Positions 33,560-44,737 of a stretch of DNA of 64,000 nt are shown here, one piece after another. The translations under genes and the position numbers were made by a program. The notes beneath the pieces are model-generated. The model was not told the DNA's origin. It did no database searches and was given only the letters and a program-made list of their open reading frames with translations. Every line of letters begins with the position of its first letter. The first letter of the stretch is position 1. The DNA comes from Timema cristinae (Eukaryota > Arthropoda > Insecta > Phasmatodea > Timematidae): contig JBCFYV010000012.1 of assembly GCA_039000515.1 (NCBI GenBank), forward strand, positions 90,110,325 to 90,174,324. Reading direction: 5' to 3'.

Positions 33560-35095
33560 GGGGGGCTGTTAGGATCTAGTCTTATCAACTATCTTACGAC
33601 ATCTGAGGGAAATTGTATTTGACTCTATATGGTGATATTTTGAATAATTTGTCTGTATATTAAGACCAATAAACGATATGACATTTAAAAATGAGGAAGA
33701 ATAGTTTTTTTGACTAAGAATAAACTGAAACTGAAACTAAAGCATTGTAATATTACAACTTTTGTGAAAAGCCTAAATTATTGCGTAAACTCACCTCTTT
33801 ATCCCCCCCCCTCTCCCTTCCACACAAAATGTACCAAGCTAAATTTGATCAAAATATATATCTTATGCAAAAACAAGCAAATTTAAATGCTTAAAAAAAA
33901 TTTAACATTCAATTAATATAATTTTGATATGTATTTTACTATAAATCTCATTTTTCGGTCATCCTAACTATTTTCTCTACTCACCATATTACCTTAAACC
34001 ATCAAATGAAATCACAGTAGTTCAAACTTCTTGGCAATATTTGAATTGCGCACGTTCTATTATTTTAAGATACTAGCGCTTTTTGGCTTCAACGTCAGCT
34101 CACTGGAACTAGAACTTTTACATGCTGTTCGTAAAGACTGTCATAGGGTGCATACAGATCAACGGACAACTGTACAGAGTAAACTTTTTTATTAACATCC
34201 AGGTGAGGTTCAATCGATCAATATCACAATTTTGCAGACAAAAAATATAAATTTGTATGAGGGTTGCGAGAAAAATTTGATTCGTTGAGTTAATTTTACT
34301 GACGTGCATCTGCAAGAATGCACAAAGTGAGAATAGAGCTAGCTCAACTACGCTGAAGCGTAGTGTTAGGGGAGGGGGGAGAGGGATGAAGAAGGAGGAG
34401 TGCATTAAAGCGTGTTTGTGAGTGTGTGTATTATATATATTATATAATATATATATATATATATATATGCGCGTCAGTGCCATAGCTATCATAACACGCT
34501 ACCTAGATATCTGAAAATTTTCACGAACGCTGAATACCATGTCAGTGTTCAAAAAGTTTCTTTGTCAAATGAAGAATGTAGGAAACTCCTCTCCGATTCG
34601 ATTTCTGATAGAACTCGACATTGTTTATCTAATATCTTGATTGATCGACCTTTTTTTTAAGGCTGTTTTATAACTTTAGGCATGTTATTGATTAAATATA
34701 ATTTCCCTAAATAATTTTTTTTCTTGGTTAAGACGTTACCTTTGCTATTATTTTTAAGTAAAAAGATCAAGCTTTTTTATATATAGACCTATTTTAGCAA
34801 AACTATAGAGTTTATATTATAGATATTTTTATTCGAAACATTTAAATCTATATGTATTTTAAAAGAGAAAACAACATATTTATGTTTGGTTTTTTTTTCA
34901 AGTTAAAATATTTAATCAAAACCAATTTTCAAACACTTTAAGAAGAACATATTTATCTTTCTAATTATACATTCATAATTTTTTTGAACAATATATTTGA
35001 AGAATTATCTCAAACATGCTGTCAGATAGTACAATATGTTTGAATAATGCACTGGTCTCATGGAACTCTTTTTTCTCCTAAAATTTTATATTTCC
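33560..35095. other. No gene recognised
   Basis: AT-rich spacer. A TA-rich microsatellite lies at about 34430-34467. A minus-strand open frame through it (34118-34492) is a low-complexity artefact. Confidence 0.5.
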
Positions 35096-35102
35096 CATAA
35101 TA

Positions 35103-35304
35103 GGGGTCAGTTGCATAGTCAGAATTAGTGCGCCTCAAGTACAGCTCAAACCAAACACAAGATGACACCTACTTAGACCAGAATGGAATGGGTCTGTTTT
35201 GCATCTAAAACTGGCCCATTACATTCGAATTTAGGTAGGTGTCGTTTTGTACTTAGTTTCGAGCCGTACTTGAAGTGCACTAAGTCTGACTATGAATCTG
35301 GCTC
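35103..35304. mobile_element. Foldback MITE with ~95-bp arms
   Basis: The two halves are inverted copies: GGGGTCAGTTGCATAGTCAG and AGTGCGCCTCAAGTACAGCT on the left match GAGCCAGATTCATAGTCAG and AGTGCACTTCAAGTACGGCT on the reverse strand. TA flanks both ends (35101-35102 and 35305-35306). No coding frame. Confidence 0.8.
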
Positions 35305-35454
35305 TATGTGTATCTGAAATCTACTTATTCTGCTTTCAAACTATCATCTCTGGAGGTCAAGAAGCGAGACTTTGCTCGCATTCATAAAGATTGTATAGCA
35401 AGAGCAAAAAGACGATATATACGATTTTATTTTAATTAGTGTCACTTATTCTAG

Positions 35455-35685
35455 GGGTGTATCCGACCAAACACAAAGAAAATTTCTTATAAACATGGGT
35501 CTGGAAACGCTTATTTGTAGAGTTATTAAAAGCTTTCCTCACAGATGGATTGGTCACGGGGAACCTATTGAATGGCCTTCTCGATCACCAAATTTGAACC
35601 CAATGGATTTAAAAAAAAATCTCTGGTGACATTTAAAGTCCATTATTCACGCAACTCTTGTCCCTTATGTTGGCGTTTTATGATG
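35455..35685 (+). pseudogene. Tc1/mariner-like transposase C-terminal relic
   Basis: Around 35543-35620 the frame reads RWIGHGEPIEWPSRSPNLNP then MD, the block around the second/third acidic residue of DDE/D transposases common in arthropods (RWIGRGGPIEWP.RSPDLNPLDF type). It is followed by LW, a stop and HLKSIIHAT, which keeps family resemblance (HLKS.VYATP). The usual RSPD acidic residue is N here. The upstream part is beyond recognition. Confidence 0.7.
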
Positions 35686-35699
35686 TAATGGAAGAAGAC

Positions 35700-36039
35700 G
35701 TGAGTAAGGCCAGTGTTTTTTCAGTTTTTATTGCAAACACATTTTATGGCACTTTTTTATTGCTCCAGTACAAATATGGAGTTTAATTTTCTTTACATGG
35801 TGATATCAACAGTTTCTGAATATTTCTCATGAACATGGTGTCATTATCTAACAGACTTTTTAAATGACGAGATAAGTTGTCATTAAATTCCAGAACACTC
35901 TTGACAGATATTTAAAAAAATTGATGTCACCGTGTGAAAAAAGTTAAATTCAATGTTTGTACTGGAGCAATATTCTATTTACTTCAGTGAAAAAATTGTT
36001 TTACCATAAAAACTTCAAAAACACTGGCATTTTCTCACA
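35700..36039. mobile_element. Foldback MITE family F, copy 2
   Basis: The left end GTGAGTAAGGCCAGTGTTTT and the right end, reverse strand, GTGAGAAAATGCCAGTGTTT are inverted. Inner blocks ATTGCTCCAGTACAAATATGG and TTTGTACTGGAGCAATATTC are also inverted. It matches 16031-16413 over most of its length. Confidence 0.75.
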
Positions 36040-36044
36040 TCCCC

Positions 36045-37690
36045 TTCCATTTCACCTTAAGAGAGCGTATCGTAAGTGGATGTGTGCAAATACGTAACAT
36101 ATCACGTGTACTCTACAGAGTATGACAAAGTAAGGAACACAGGCTCAGGGAAGCATAGATGGAGAACAACATTTTGAACAATTTATGGAACAAAAATTTT
36201 CAGTCTTGTGTTTTTGTTTGTTCTGTTAAACTTTTTCTTAATTAGTTGCATCGCTCCTGCTGAATTGGTTACTAATTGAACAGTGAACGTATAGTCCAAA
36301 CGGGCAGCAAGAGCCCTTTTTTGCATGCAATTCATGTCATCCGACAACCAAATAAACGGATGGCAAAAACTAGTCCAGTTTGTAAGGTTCTTTTATGCGT
36401 GCGACATTTACAAACCAGTAGAGGGAACGAAAACATGTTATCAGTGTTGCCAATGTCTTGCAATTAAATATGTATCCATTAATGTTGTATGCTGCTTATT
36501 AGTTGACCTTTAAGAAAAAGATGAAAAAGAAGATGGGATGTCCATCCCATTAACAGTGTAGATAGTGCATTTTGTAATCTGCAAGGAAAATTAAGAGACG
36601 GCAGTGACAAGTTTTCCAATTATTATAGAATGTATATTACATCGGTTGATGAGCTAGTGGTAACATTCCAAAGAACCATTCTAGATAGGCCACATTTAAT
36701 ACAGATTCAACACAATTATACGACACCACTTGCCAAAACCCTTTAAAAAAAACCGGCCAACAAGATAGGAGCTTAGCTGCACTGATTCCTAGAGAATGGA
36801 CGACACACAACTCGCGCGTTTGCATAAAAGGAACCATTAAACTAGATGTATATAGATAAATTATAAGAGTTTTATCCGCATGCGATTACTAGGATACGAT
36901 GACACGTCCTTGAAATCTGACCGACAAATAAATCAGACGACAAATCATAAAGGGATCTATATATTGCCGTTGATTTATAAAACGGACGAGTCTTTGCCGT
37001 CGGTTGTCGGATTACACGAATCGGATGCATAAAACGCCCCTAGATGCGGTGGTAATAAAAACAGAACAGTAAAACGTCTGATACCTCAGAAACTAAGTGT
37101 TTCTATAGCCACGTTTGATTTAGCTTATCTAAATGCTTATACAGTGGGAAAACACCACTAGAAATTTTGACACCAAACAAAAGAAACTCATTTGAGAGTT
37201 AAAATAGTTCAATCTATGTATTTTTACGCCAATTAATTTGTTCTGCAGCAACTGATGTTGTCAGGTGGTGTCATTATCGAAGCTGTTGGAGGCACACGTA
37301 ACCTAAGGGTTGGTCATTAATGTTGCCACAAATGTTCCTATTATTAAATCGGTGTTTATAAATTATCGTGACGGCTAGCTGGTGGCACTTTGTATTGTCG
37401 CTATTCTAAAACTAAAAGTATATCTTCCTCCATTCACGTAAGTCAGCGTTTCTAATATTTATTTTTAAACAATGGACATACTTGTGTAATACCAAATTCA
37501 ACTCAAGAGACATACACAATTTATAATATATAATATTAATATTATGAGGGAAAAGTATTTATTTAAGTTTCAAATGGTTAATCGACTACAGATACTTTAA
37601 GAATGCCACTTCTTAGTACAAAATAATCATGTGATGTTATTTTATAAGACTCTAAATACAAGATGATGGATTGAGAGCTATCAGAATTAG
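36045..37690. other. No gene recognised
   Basis: No conserved frame. A weak inverted pair (GTTTTATCCGCATGCGATT at 36869 and GTTTTATGCATCCGATT on the reverse strand near 37035) may mark another decayed short element. Confidence 0.4.
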
Positions 37691-37701
37691 AGCCTAGGAG
37701 T

Positions 37702-38338
37702 TAGCGATGGGTCGCTCGGGAGCGAGTCATTCAAATTGAACGACTCTCGAAAGAGAGCTGTGAACGAACGACTCTCGCTTCGCGAGCGAGTCATTCACGC
37801 CACCATTATTCACGACATTTTCGCTCTCGTTCATTCGTTCTGGAAAGAGTCAGGAGTGTTTGTCATTCACGACTCTTCTGTCGTTCTTCGTTCGCTACTA
37901 AGAAAAAAATCAAATATAAATGCTTACTATCGTTACTAGATAGCAGTACTGCCTACATTATTAAAATATTTTTCTTAACATCAATTAGACATAATTCTGT
38001 GAATTATACAATAAAGACTATATGCTAAGGTTAATTATTATAAGTAATATGAGTAAGTAATAAAAATAAAGAATCAAACAAAATAGGATTCGGATAAATT
38101 ATACATAAAACTTAATTGGTTCATAGGTTAAAAGGAAAGGGGAAGATTTGTACGCTCGGAACGGGAATTGTGAGAACTAGTTAGCGCTCGCTCCACAAGT
38201 TATAGATTTGAAAGGGGTGAAGGGATTGGGAGCGAGCAAGCCATGCGTTGAACGATATGACTCATATGAACGACTCTTTTGAGTGAGCGAGCTTATGTGG
38301 GCTAGCTCGCGCCAACGAGCTGGTTCGACCCATCACTA
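37702..38338. mobile_element. Non-autonomous hAT-like element H3 with GAGCGAGT/GAACGACTC arrays
   Basis: Termini TAGCGATGGGTCG (left) and TAGTGATGGGTCG (right, reverse strand) are classic hAT TAG.GATGGG ends. Flanks CTAGGAGT (37694-37701) and CTAGAAGT (38339-38346) are a 7-of-8 target duplication. Both subterminal regions are packed with short repeats (GAGCGAGTCATTC, GAACGACTCT, GAGTGAGCGAGC). In hAT elements such repeats are usually transposase-binding sites. No transposase frame. Confidence 0.8.
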
Positions 38339-38349
38339 CTAGAAGTCCA

Positions 38350-39105
38350 CATGTAGTGAGCTGCAAACCACTCTTGCTCCACCTTTCGAACCAAGATGTA
38401 GTGCTGAGAACCTGGGAATACGATCAATAAAGTGACAAAAGTTGTTTGTGTCAATAGAAAGTAGAAATTGATCATCATTACTGTAGCTGAAATGGCCTTG
38501 GAATTGAGTTAACTATTGATAAGGATATAAATTCTTCACTACACCACTTCATCTTACACTTAAACATTCCTTCAGTAATAGGTATTAATACCAAGGATAA
38601 TCATAATTGTAGTCCCGGGCCGCTGCCAGTCCACCCCTGCTAATATTACTAAAACGACGATATTAATATTGTACAAAAGGTAGTCAGTTTTGATGTGAAC
38701 TATTTAAAAGGTCAAGAGCCTAGCAATAAGATGTCATTATTATTGTATGAGCTCCTAGTCAGCGCTATTCGACCGTCCATTGTTCTTTGTGATGGCTCTC
38801 AAGTTTCAAGACTGAGCTATGTCCCGATTCAGGGTGTACATCTTAAACAATGGCTAGGGATGGTCGATACACTGTTCTAACTTTCAATTTAATGCCCCCC
38901 ACATGACCTCATTTAACAGACGTGAAGCTCTGGAAAAAACTTCGTTTGCAGGGTTCCCAGTTATCTTCCTAACATCCCCCTCTTCCCCACCATTTTTAAA
39001 AATATTTAAAAAATAGTTTTAACCTTTTGTATAATCCAATTTTCAGCCGTGTGAGGTATCAGGAAATACCCTAAAAAATATATTAACGTAATAATTAAAT
39101 CTGAA
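38350..39105. other. No gene recognised
   Basis: Mixed DNA. A short frame from 38695 carries no recognised motif. Confidence 0.4.
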
Positions 39106-39109
39106 AGTT

Positions 39110-39182
39110 GAAAAATGTCACCTGGACCTTTGGCTTAGTATGCCAATGCTCTAACCACTGAGCTATCCAGGAATCGTCCCGT
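39110..39182 (-). repeat. SINE family D, tRNA-like segment
   Basis: The minus strand shows TGGATAGCTCAGTGGTTAGA, GCATTGGCATACTAAGCCAA and AGGTCCAGGTGAC. The B box is partly deleted compared with 11893-11975. The shared ATCTAGATATCATATTC block downstream (about 39391) also occurs beside the copy at 41626. Confidence 0.7.
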
Positions 39183-39419
39183 ATTCAAGGCCATTCTTCA
39201 TTCATATTTTAAGGCAGAGTCTATGATGGACGTACGGAAATCATCGGCTACAAATGTGTAATTTTACTAAGATCACGAGCAATCAGATAACGCAGCCACC
39301 CTCGAATCGGTAGTTGGTTTATTTCTCCCAACGTTACTAAATCAAAATAGCCAAACCTATTATATTTGTTTTAGTGAAGACTTACTCGCATCTAGATATC
39401 ATATTCCTAAAATTAATTT

Positions 39420-40910
39420 TGCCTCTCTATATATTACTTCATTCTTTGCAAGAGTCCACATACATCTAACTATTCTCCAAGATGCATTCGCCAGACTGTC
39501 AAGTTCACTTTCCATCCTTCCATTTTTACTGAACATTTTGCCCAGTTGCACCAACATTCACTTGTTCTAACAGTTTTTCACTTGCTCTAAGAGTTTTTCA
39601 TCCAGACAATCATTTACTGATTCACCCTTACGTAAAACTATCACCTTAGTTTTAGATACCTTTATTCAAAGAGCCATTCTGCCTATGGCCATAGTCAAAC
39701 GATTCAACGTGTTCTGCATTCACTTTCATTCTTATTCATTAATACGACATCATCTGCTTATAGCAGCACTCTCACATTCACATTGTGAATTTTCTCAGCA
39801 AACGGATCCTCACAAGCATCCCTCATACAATTATCTATGAATACATTAAGCAACAATCATGGAGACATAACACAACCTTATCTAACACCGTGTTAAACGT
39901 CAAATTATTTGCTTTAAAGCTCCATCCACCCTAACGCGAGCTTTACTTGCAACATACACCTCCAAAGTTGCGTTTACTAGTCATGCATCCACACCATACT
40001 CTCTCAAAACATTCCATTACATTTTCCTACTCACACGATCATACGTTTTCTCCAGATAAAAAAATGCTCAATACATTTGTTCCTTACTGTCATACATTCC
40101 TCAAACAGTTGTTGTATTACAATCTCTACCTGGCATGAAACAAAATTTCACAACCTAAATCTTGTCCGAAATTTTTTCACGCAACCTCTCCATTAAGACT
40201 CTCCTAAAACATTGCCTAGAATACTCAACAAATAAACTGCCCTATGACTCTTGAATTCACTCTTACTGCCTTTGACTTTATAAAAAGGAACAGTGACAGA
40301 AGTCTTCCAGTCATTAGAAACATTTAAAATATCAGCACACACACATTGAACAACCCACACAATCTTGCAAGTTGTGTCATGCCCCCACAGCTAAGCATTT
40401 CACTTGTGATCCCATCCACGCCAGCAGCTTTAACATTCTTTAACATTTTCGTGGCTTTCAACACCTCATCCTCGTTAATTCTCTTACTCATCATAAAATT
40501 TTCATTGTTTTCTTCTACTTTCTCGACGTTTTTGCCATACAATTGCTCAAATTCCCTTAACTGCTCTCTTATACTGTTTCCACCCTAGATAATCTCGCCA
40601 AGTTTTTTTCTGAATGCCATCGGTTTTTCTTTAAACTCCTTATTTCGTTCTCTTTACCCACTTCCAGAACAGTTTATTATTGCTCTCAAAATTATTCTTC
40701 ATTCTTTCTACTTCTTTTAATCTTATTTGTTCCTTACTCGCCTTTACTACTTTCTTTACATTCATCATTTTCTCATTACATATAACTCACAACCTATTAC
40801 GTTAGGTTTAACTCTTCACAGCAATAATTCGTTTGTATGCGTCTTTATTTTCTATCACAAGTTATTTCATCTGTTTATTCCACCATGCATCTCTTTTTGA
40901 ATTTTCCACC
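39420..40910 (-). pseudogene. Non-LTR retrotransposon relic (reverse transcriptase)
   Basis: Read on the minus strand, fragments appear in the expected order. These are DAWWNKQMK and NKLFWKWVKRTK (linker before RT), a 72-residue open stretch with INEDEVLKATKMLKNVKAAG-VDGITSEML (RT block 1), RSYRAVYLLSI-like decayed blocks, the catalytic ADDVVLM box near 39745, and KGESVND.LDEKL near 39620-39590. Stops and frameshifts are frequent. The domain order and box are those of LINE reverse transcriptases; the clade is not assigned. Confidence 0.8.
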
Positions 40911-40969
40911 ACCGCTGATACACACACATCATTTGCGCACACACCTACGCCATATTTTATTCTTTTCCA

Positions 40970-41268
40970 AGCAAGATTATTTAAAAAAATATGGTTTATT
41001 TTTAAGAGTCTTACAACTTTTCAACGAGCTATTTTGTATCTCAAAGAGTTGCGGTGATATGTTCAAAATTACCTCCAAAGTCATATGACCGGGAAAATGA
41101 GATAAGCCATTTTGTTTGTAATGCTAAACAGTGCCTAGTAACGAATTTTAATAATAACAAATTTAACTGAGTTTTAGAATAATCATTTTTTTCCCCCTCT
41201 TCTAGCCCTCGCCCTTAATTTTAGGGTTGGGTGAATAGTTCAAAAAATTATCTGGGAAACCTTATGAA

Positions 41269-41306
<38 letters not shown>

Positions 41307-41480
41307 TCTTAGGCTGATCAGTAAAATAGTTTCAGAACTAGTCCCGTTGACAGATAAATAGACAGAAGGTATTGCAAACAACTTATTTGCGCGTTCAATG
41401 GTTCACGAAACGTCATCATCCATCAAAATATTGACTTTAACATTTTGATGACCACAATATTTCCTCTCTACGAAGATTCA
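40970..41480 (+). repeat. Dispersed repeat family P, copy 4
   Basis: It shares ATCTCAAAGAGTTGCGGTGA, GCCTAGTAACGAATTTTAAT, GGCTGATCAGTAAAATAGTT, ACAGAAGGTATTGCAA, CACGAAACGTCATCATCCAT and CACAATATTTCCTCTC with the other copies. A (TA)n run (about 41273-41301) has expanded inside it. Confidence 0.75.
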
Positions 41481-41625
41481 CAATAAAGTAAAACATCACA
41501 GAAATGGGCCTAACTATAAGCTCAAGTTAACAAAATATAGTAAGCATCAAATAGCCAAAGCTGTTAATTATGCTTTTTAGCGAGGATTACTCCATCTAGA
41601 TATCATATTCTAAAATCGAAAAAGA

Positions 41626-41765
41626 CACCTGAACACGGGTATCGAACCCGAGACCTTTGGCTTAGTACACCAATGCTCTAACCGCTGAGCTATCCAGCAG
41701 AGTATTGACGTACTAAGCCAAAGGTCTCGGTTTTGATTCCCGTGCCCAGGTATCATTTTTCAATT
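41626..41765. repeat. Inverted pair of SINE D tRNA-like segments
   Basis: The left arm on the minus strand and the right arm on the plus strand carry the same segment (GTACTAAGCCAAAGGTCTCG, then a B-box region and CCCGTG..CAGGT). They make a palindrome of about 58-bp arms around TAACCGCTGAGCTATCCAGC. Only the left arm keeps the A-box half. Confidence 0.85.
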
Positions 41766-41935
41766 TTCAGAATAAAATATATTAATTTTTCATAAGGAAA
41801 GTTTTTATTAAAATTTATGTATTTTTCGTGGTCAACATTGATAGAATTTTACTATATTGTTATAACTTTATTTTGTAGGTATCGACCATCTTAAATAATA
41901 GTGACAGCTGCAGATCCCATGACTTATTTTCTTAC

Positions 41936-42530
41936 TTTATGGCATAAGAAATTCTAGAATTCACTGTTGCACTTACGAAAGTACGCCACTTATCTATATC
42001 TTGAGCTATCTCAATCCAGTCCACCTCATTATGCCCTAGTTCTGTCATGTCTATTCTAATGTTATCCTCCCATCTACGTATACTCCTTCCCAATATTCTC
42101 TTCCCATTGGGTTTGCCAGTCAATACTCTGAATATGGTTCTAGAGCTCTCCCATTCACGTTGCATGCCCATCATAATCTATGAGACTTTATTATCATAAA
42201 AATGTCTTATGGTGAGTATAAGGTATGTAACTCATCATTATGTAACCTCATCCGCTCCCAATAGCCTTATCCATTTATGGATCAAGTATCGTCCCAAGCA
42301 CCTTGTTTTCGAACACACTCAATTTATTTTCGTCATTTAAGGTAAAATACCATGTTTCACACCCATAGAGAACAACCGGTAAAATTATTGTTTTGTATAT
42401 TCTGAGTTTTACATTCCTTGACAGCACTCGAGATGTCAACAATTTACTGGCCGAGTAATAGCATTCATTTTTCGGCTGAATTCTTTTCCTAATCTCCACT
42501 CTAATATCGTTATTAACATTATGAATTTAA
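41936..42530 (-). pseudogene. Non-LTR retrotransposon relic, C-terminal part
   Basis: On the minus strand a 74-codon open stretch (to 42275) has EIRKRIQPKNECYYSASKLL and VLYGCETWYFT then KVLGTILDP, the RT thumb region. After stops, a second open stretch (42174-41932) reads GKPNGKRILGRSIRRWEDNI and VDWIEIAQDIDKWRTFV, the usual end of many arthropod LINE polyproteins. Several stops and at least one frameshift separate them. Confidence 0.85.
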
Positions 42531-42811
42531 TTGAATTATGAATGAAGTATGACGTAGATCTAGTAGCTTTTCTCTCTATCTAATAATATTCTTTCTATTA
42601 AAATGGATTGTATTTACAGTGCGATTTAGATAAGAGCTTTTTTCAGTGCTTATAAAATTTCCCAAAACAATGTCCACATTGTTCACGGAAAAAGGTTAAG
42701 GAGCGATTAATATAATTGAATAGAAACTGGTTTTAATGGTTTTATTGTAAAAAAAAAAGTTGGCCCATACTGGATATAGTATATGACAAAACTAGTTTTT
42801 AAAATGGATGA

Positions 42812-43194
42812 TTGTCATGTCCTTACAAGAGATGGGCTATAAGTGAGACCATCGTGTGAGAAACCTGTAAGTGGAATAGCCGAGAGGTGCACTAGTGCTC
42901 GTCCACTACATTGCATGTTGATTGGCTTTTATATACAGTTCCTACGTATTTGTACAACTGGCATTGGCTCTTTAAGTTGGTAACACGAAATCTGGCCTCT
43001 GATCACCTGCAACCGCAAGCGTAATGGCATCCGAGCTTTTAGGCTTCCTAGCCTCCAAGTTCTTAACTTCTTGCTAGACTAAAGACTGGCCTATTTAACC
43101 TCTAGAAGGGGTTTATAACCTCTAAACAGTCTAATCTCCGATCAATAAACAGCAATTGTGTCCTTTTGGGTCACTATACTTATTGTTTTATCAC
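42812..43194 (+). mobile_element. Candidate solo LTR
   Basis: A TATATA box (about 42929), an AATAAA signal (43144-43149) roughly 215 bp further on, a TGTCATG start and an ATCACA end give LTR-like architecture. No target-site duplication was found at the tried borders and no partner LTR is in the window, so this is tentative. Confidence 0.3.
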
Positions 43195-43312
43195 ATGCCG
43201 TATCAAGCGTACTTGGCACTGAACTTATTAAACACATTGTACTGTAAATTGTACACGCTGTTTATAATATATGTTATTGCTTGGAACTAAATGTTGTTGT
43301 TCCTGAAAACTG

Positions 43313-44246
43313 GGCCTGGATTCACTAATGAGTTCAATTCTGCTCCAGTGCAAGTCTAGAAATGGAGTAACTCTGCACCCAAGATACTCCCAAAGATACG
43401 CCTTATTATTTGCTCCATTTCTGTATTCACTAAACCAGGCGCCAATTATTGGCAAGATTATGGTGACGTCACCATAAACGTCATCAATTGCGCTTTTTTC
43501 GACCAATCCTTGCAAAGAATTTACTTTCAAAGTCAAGGCTACTTTATTTTAAATAAATTAAATCTCTAATAGAAACGACAGCAAATACAAATATTTCTAA
43601 ACATTTTGCTCATAAACTAGCAATAAAATTAGAATCGGCCTTTACTGGATGCTTTACAAAAACAATATTAATACATTATTTTGTATTTATTAATATTATT
43701 ACTTTAAGGCTTAAGCTTCATTAATAAAATATTTATAGAAACTTTAAAACTTATTTTAAAGCTCTACTAACCGCCATATTTAGTGACGAGATGTCTTTGG
43801 ACTTGGAGTAATACAAACCTCTTTGGATCTAGACGAAGATTAAACATTTCGTGGTTATGTTTTGTAACAATGCAAGAAATACCATTTCATTGTTTGAATG
43901 TAAAAATTCAAAAATTAAAGGTAATTGTTTTGTTACCACTGTCAGAATTGAAACAAATTTTGTGCTTGACAGACGTTATGTTATTTTAATTTCTTTATTA
44001 TTAATTGCAGTAGAGTTTGGTAACTAATAATTGTACTTTATGCCAATACGATAATATACCACCATTTAAATTTATTGAAGTGGCAATCATGATTTAATAG
44101 TTTCGCCTACTCTTAACTGGGGGCAAATAAAAGGCGCAACTTTACTCTCAAATTGCGCCTGTTTCTTTTAGTGAAAATAGGGATTTGGGCACTTCTTTCA
44201 AACATGCACTGGCGCAACTATTTGAACCCGTTAATGAATCCTGACA
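43313..44246. mobile_element. Candidate DNA transposon with long inverted ends
   Basis: The left end CCTGGATTCACTAATGAGTT, with GCTCCAGTGCAAG, is mirrored on the reverse strand from the right: TCAGGATTCATTAACGGGTT, with GCGCCAGTGCATG. The GGATTCACTAA-type end is reminiscent of PIF/Harbinger MITEs (inference). It contains a 16-bp palindrome, ATGGTGACGTCACCAT, at 43460-43475. Internal frames show no known transposase. Confidence 0.45.
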
Positions 44247-44249
44247 GCT

Positions 44250-44737
44250 GATGGTCTACTTCAGCAATAGGTTAAATTCCAAAACACGCAAAATAAACAA
44301 TCAATCGGAACAAATACCTCAGAGATGGTTTCAATATATTTTTACGCCAAGTCATATGATCTACAAATACTACTTAACATAGATAAAATCAATCCCAATT
44401 AAATAATACTAATGATCTAGTAAAATGATGTCAATATTTAACGGAAAAACAAAAAGGCTGTCTTTAATAAATGATTATTTTTACCAGAATTATAATATAG
44501 ACCTAAACTTTGGATCTGCTGCAATTTTTTACAAAAAAATATGAATATATTTTAATACAAACAACAAATTAGAAAACAGTTATTAAATACAAAGCAAAAA
44601 CAATATTTTAAAATAATTCACAGTTCCACGATGATAGGTAAAAACAAATATTTGTATTGAATATACCTGTGTGTTTTTAGTTACTATTGCGCTTCAAAAG
44701 CCGATCAGTACTTTACGGGTGAAAGTATTTCTCCTTG
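44250..44737 (-). other. 3' flank of the tetraspanin gene
   Basis: AT-rich. On the minus strand an ATTAAA polyadenylation-type hexamer lies at 44556-44551, about 180 nt after the stop codon. It is only a candidate for the mRNA end. Confidence 0.35.

Noticed and set aside
34118..34492. A 124-codon minus-strand frame
   Set aside because: It begins in a TA/CA microsatellite (IYIYIYI, THTHKH) and has no recognisable domain downstream.
36868..37042. A weak inverted pair (GTTTTATCCGCATGCGATT and GTTTTATGCATCCGATT)
   Set aside because: Similarity is short and gapped, and no target duplication was found. It is noted only inside the spacer entry.
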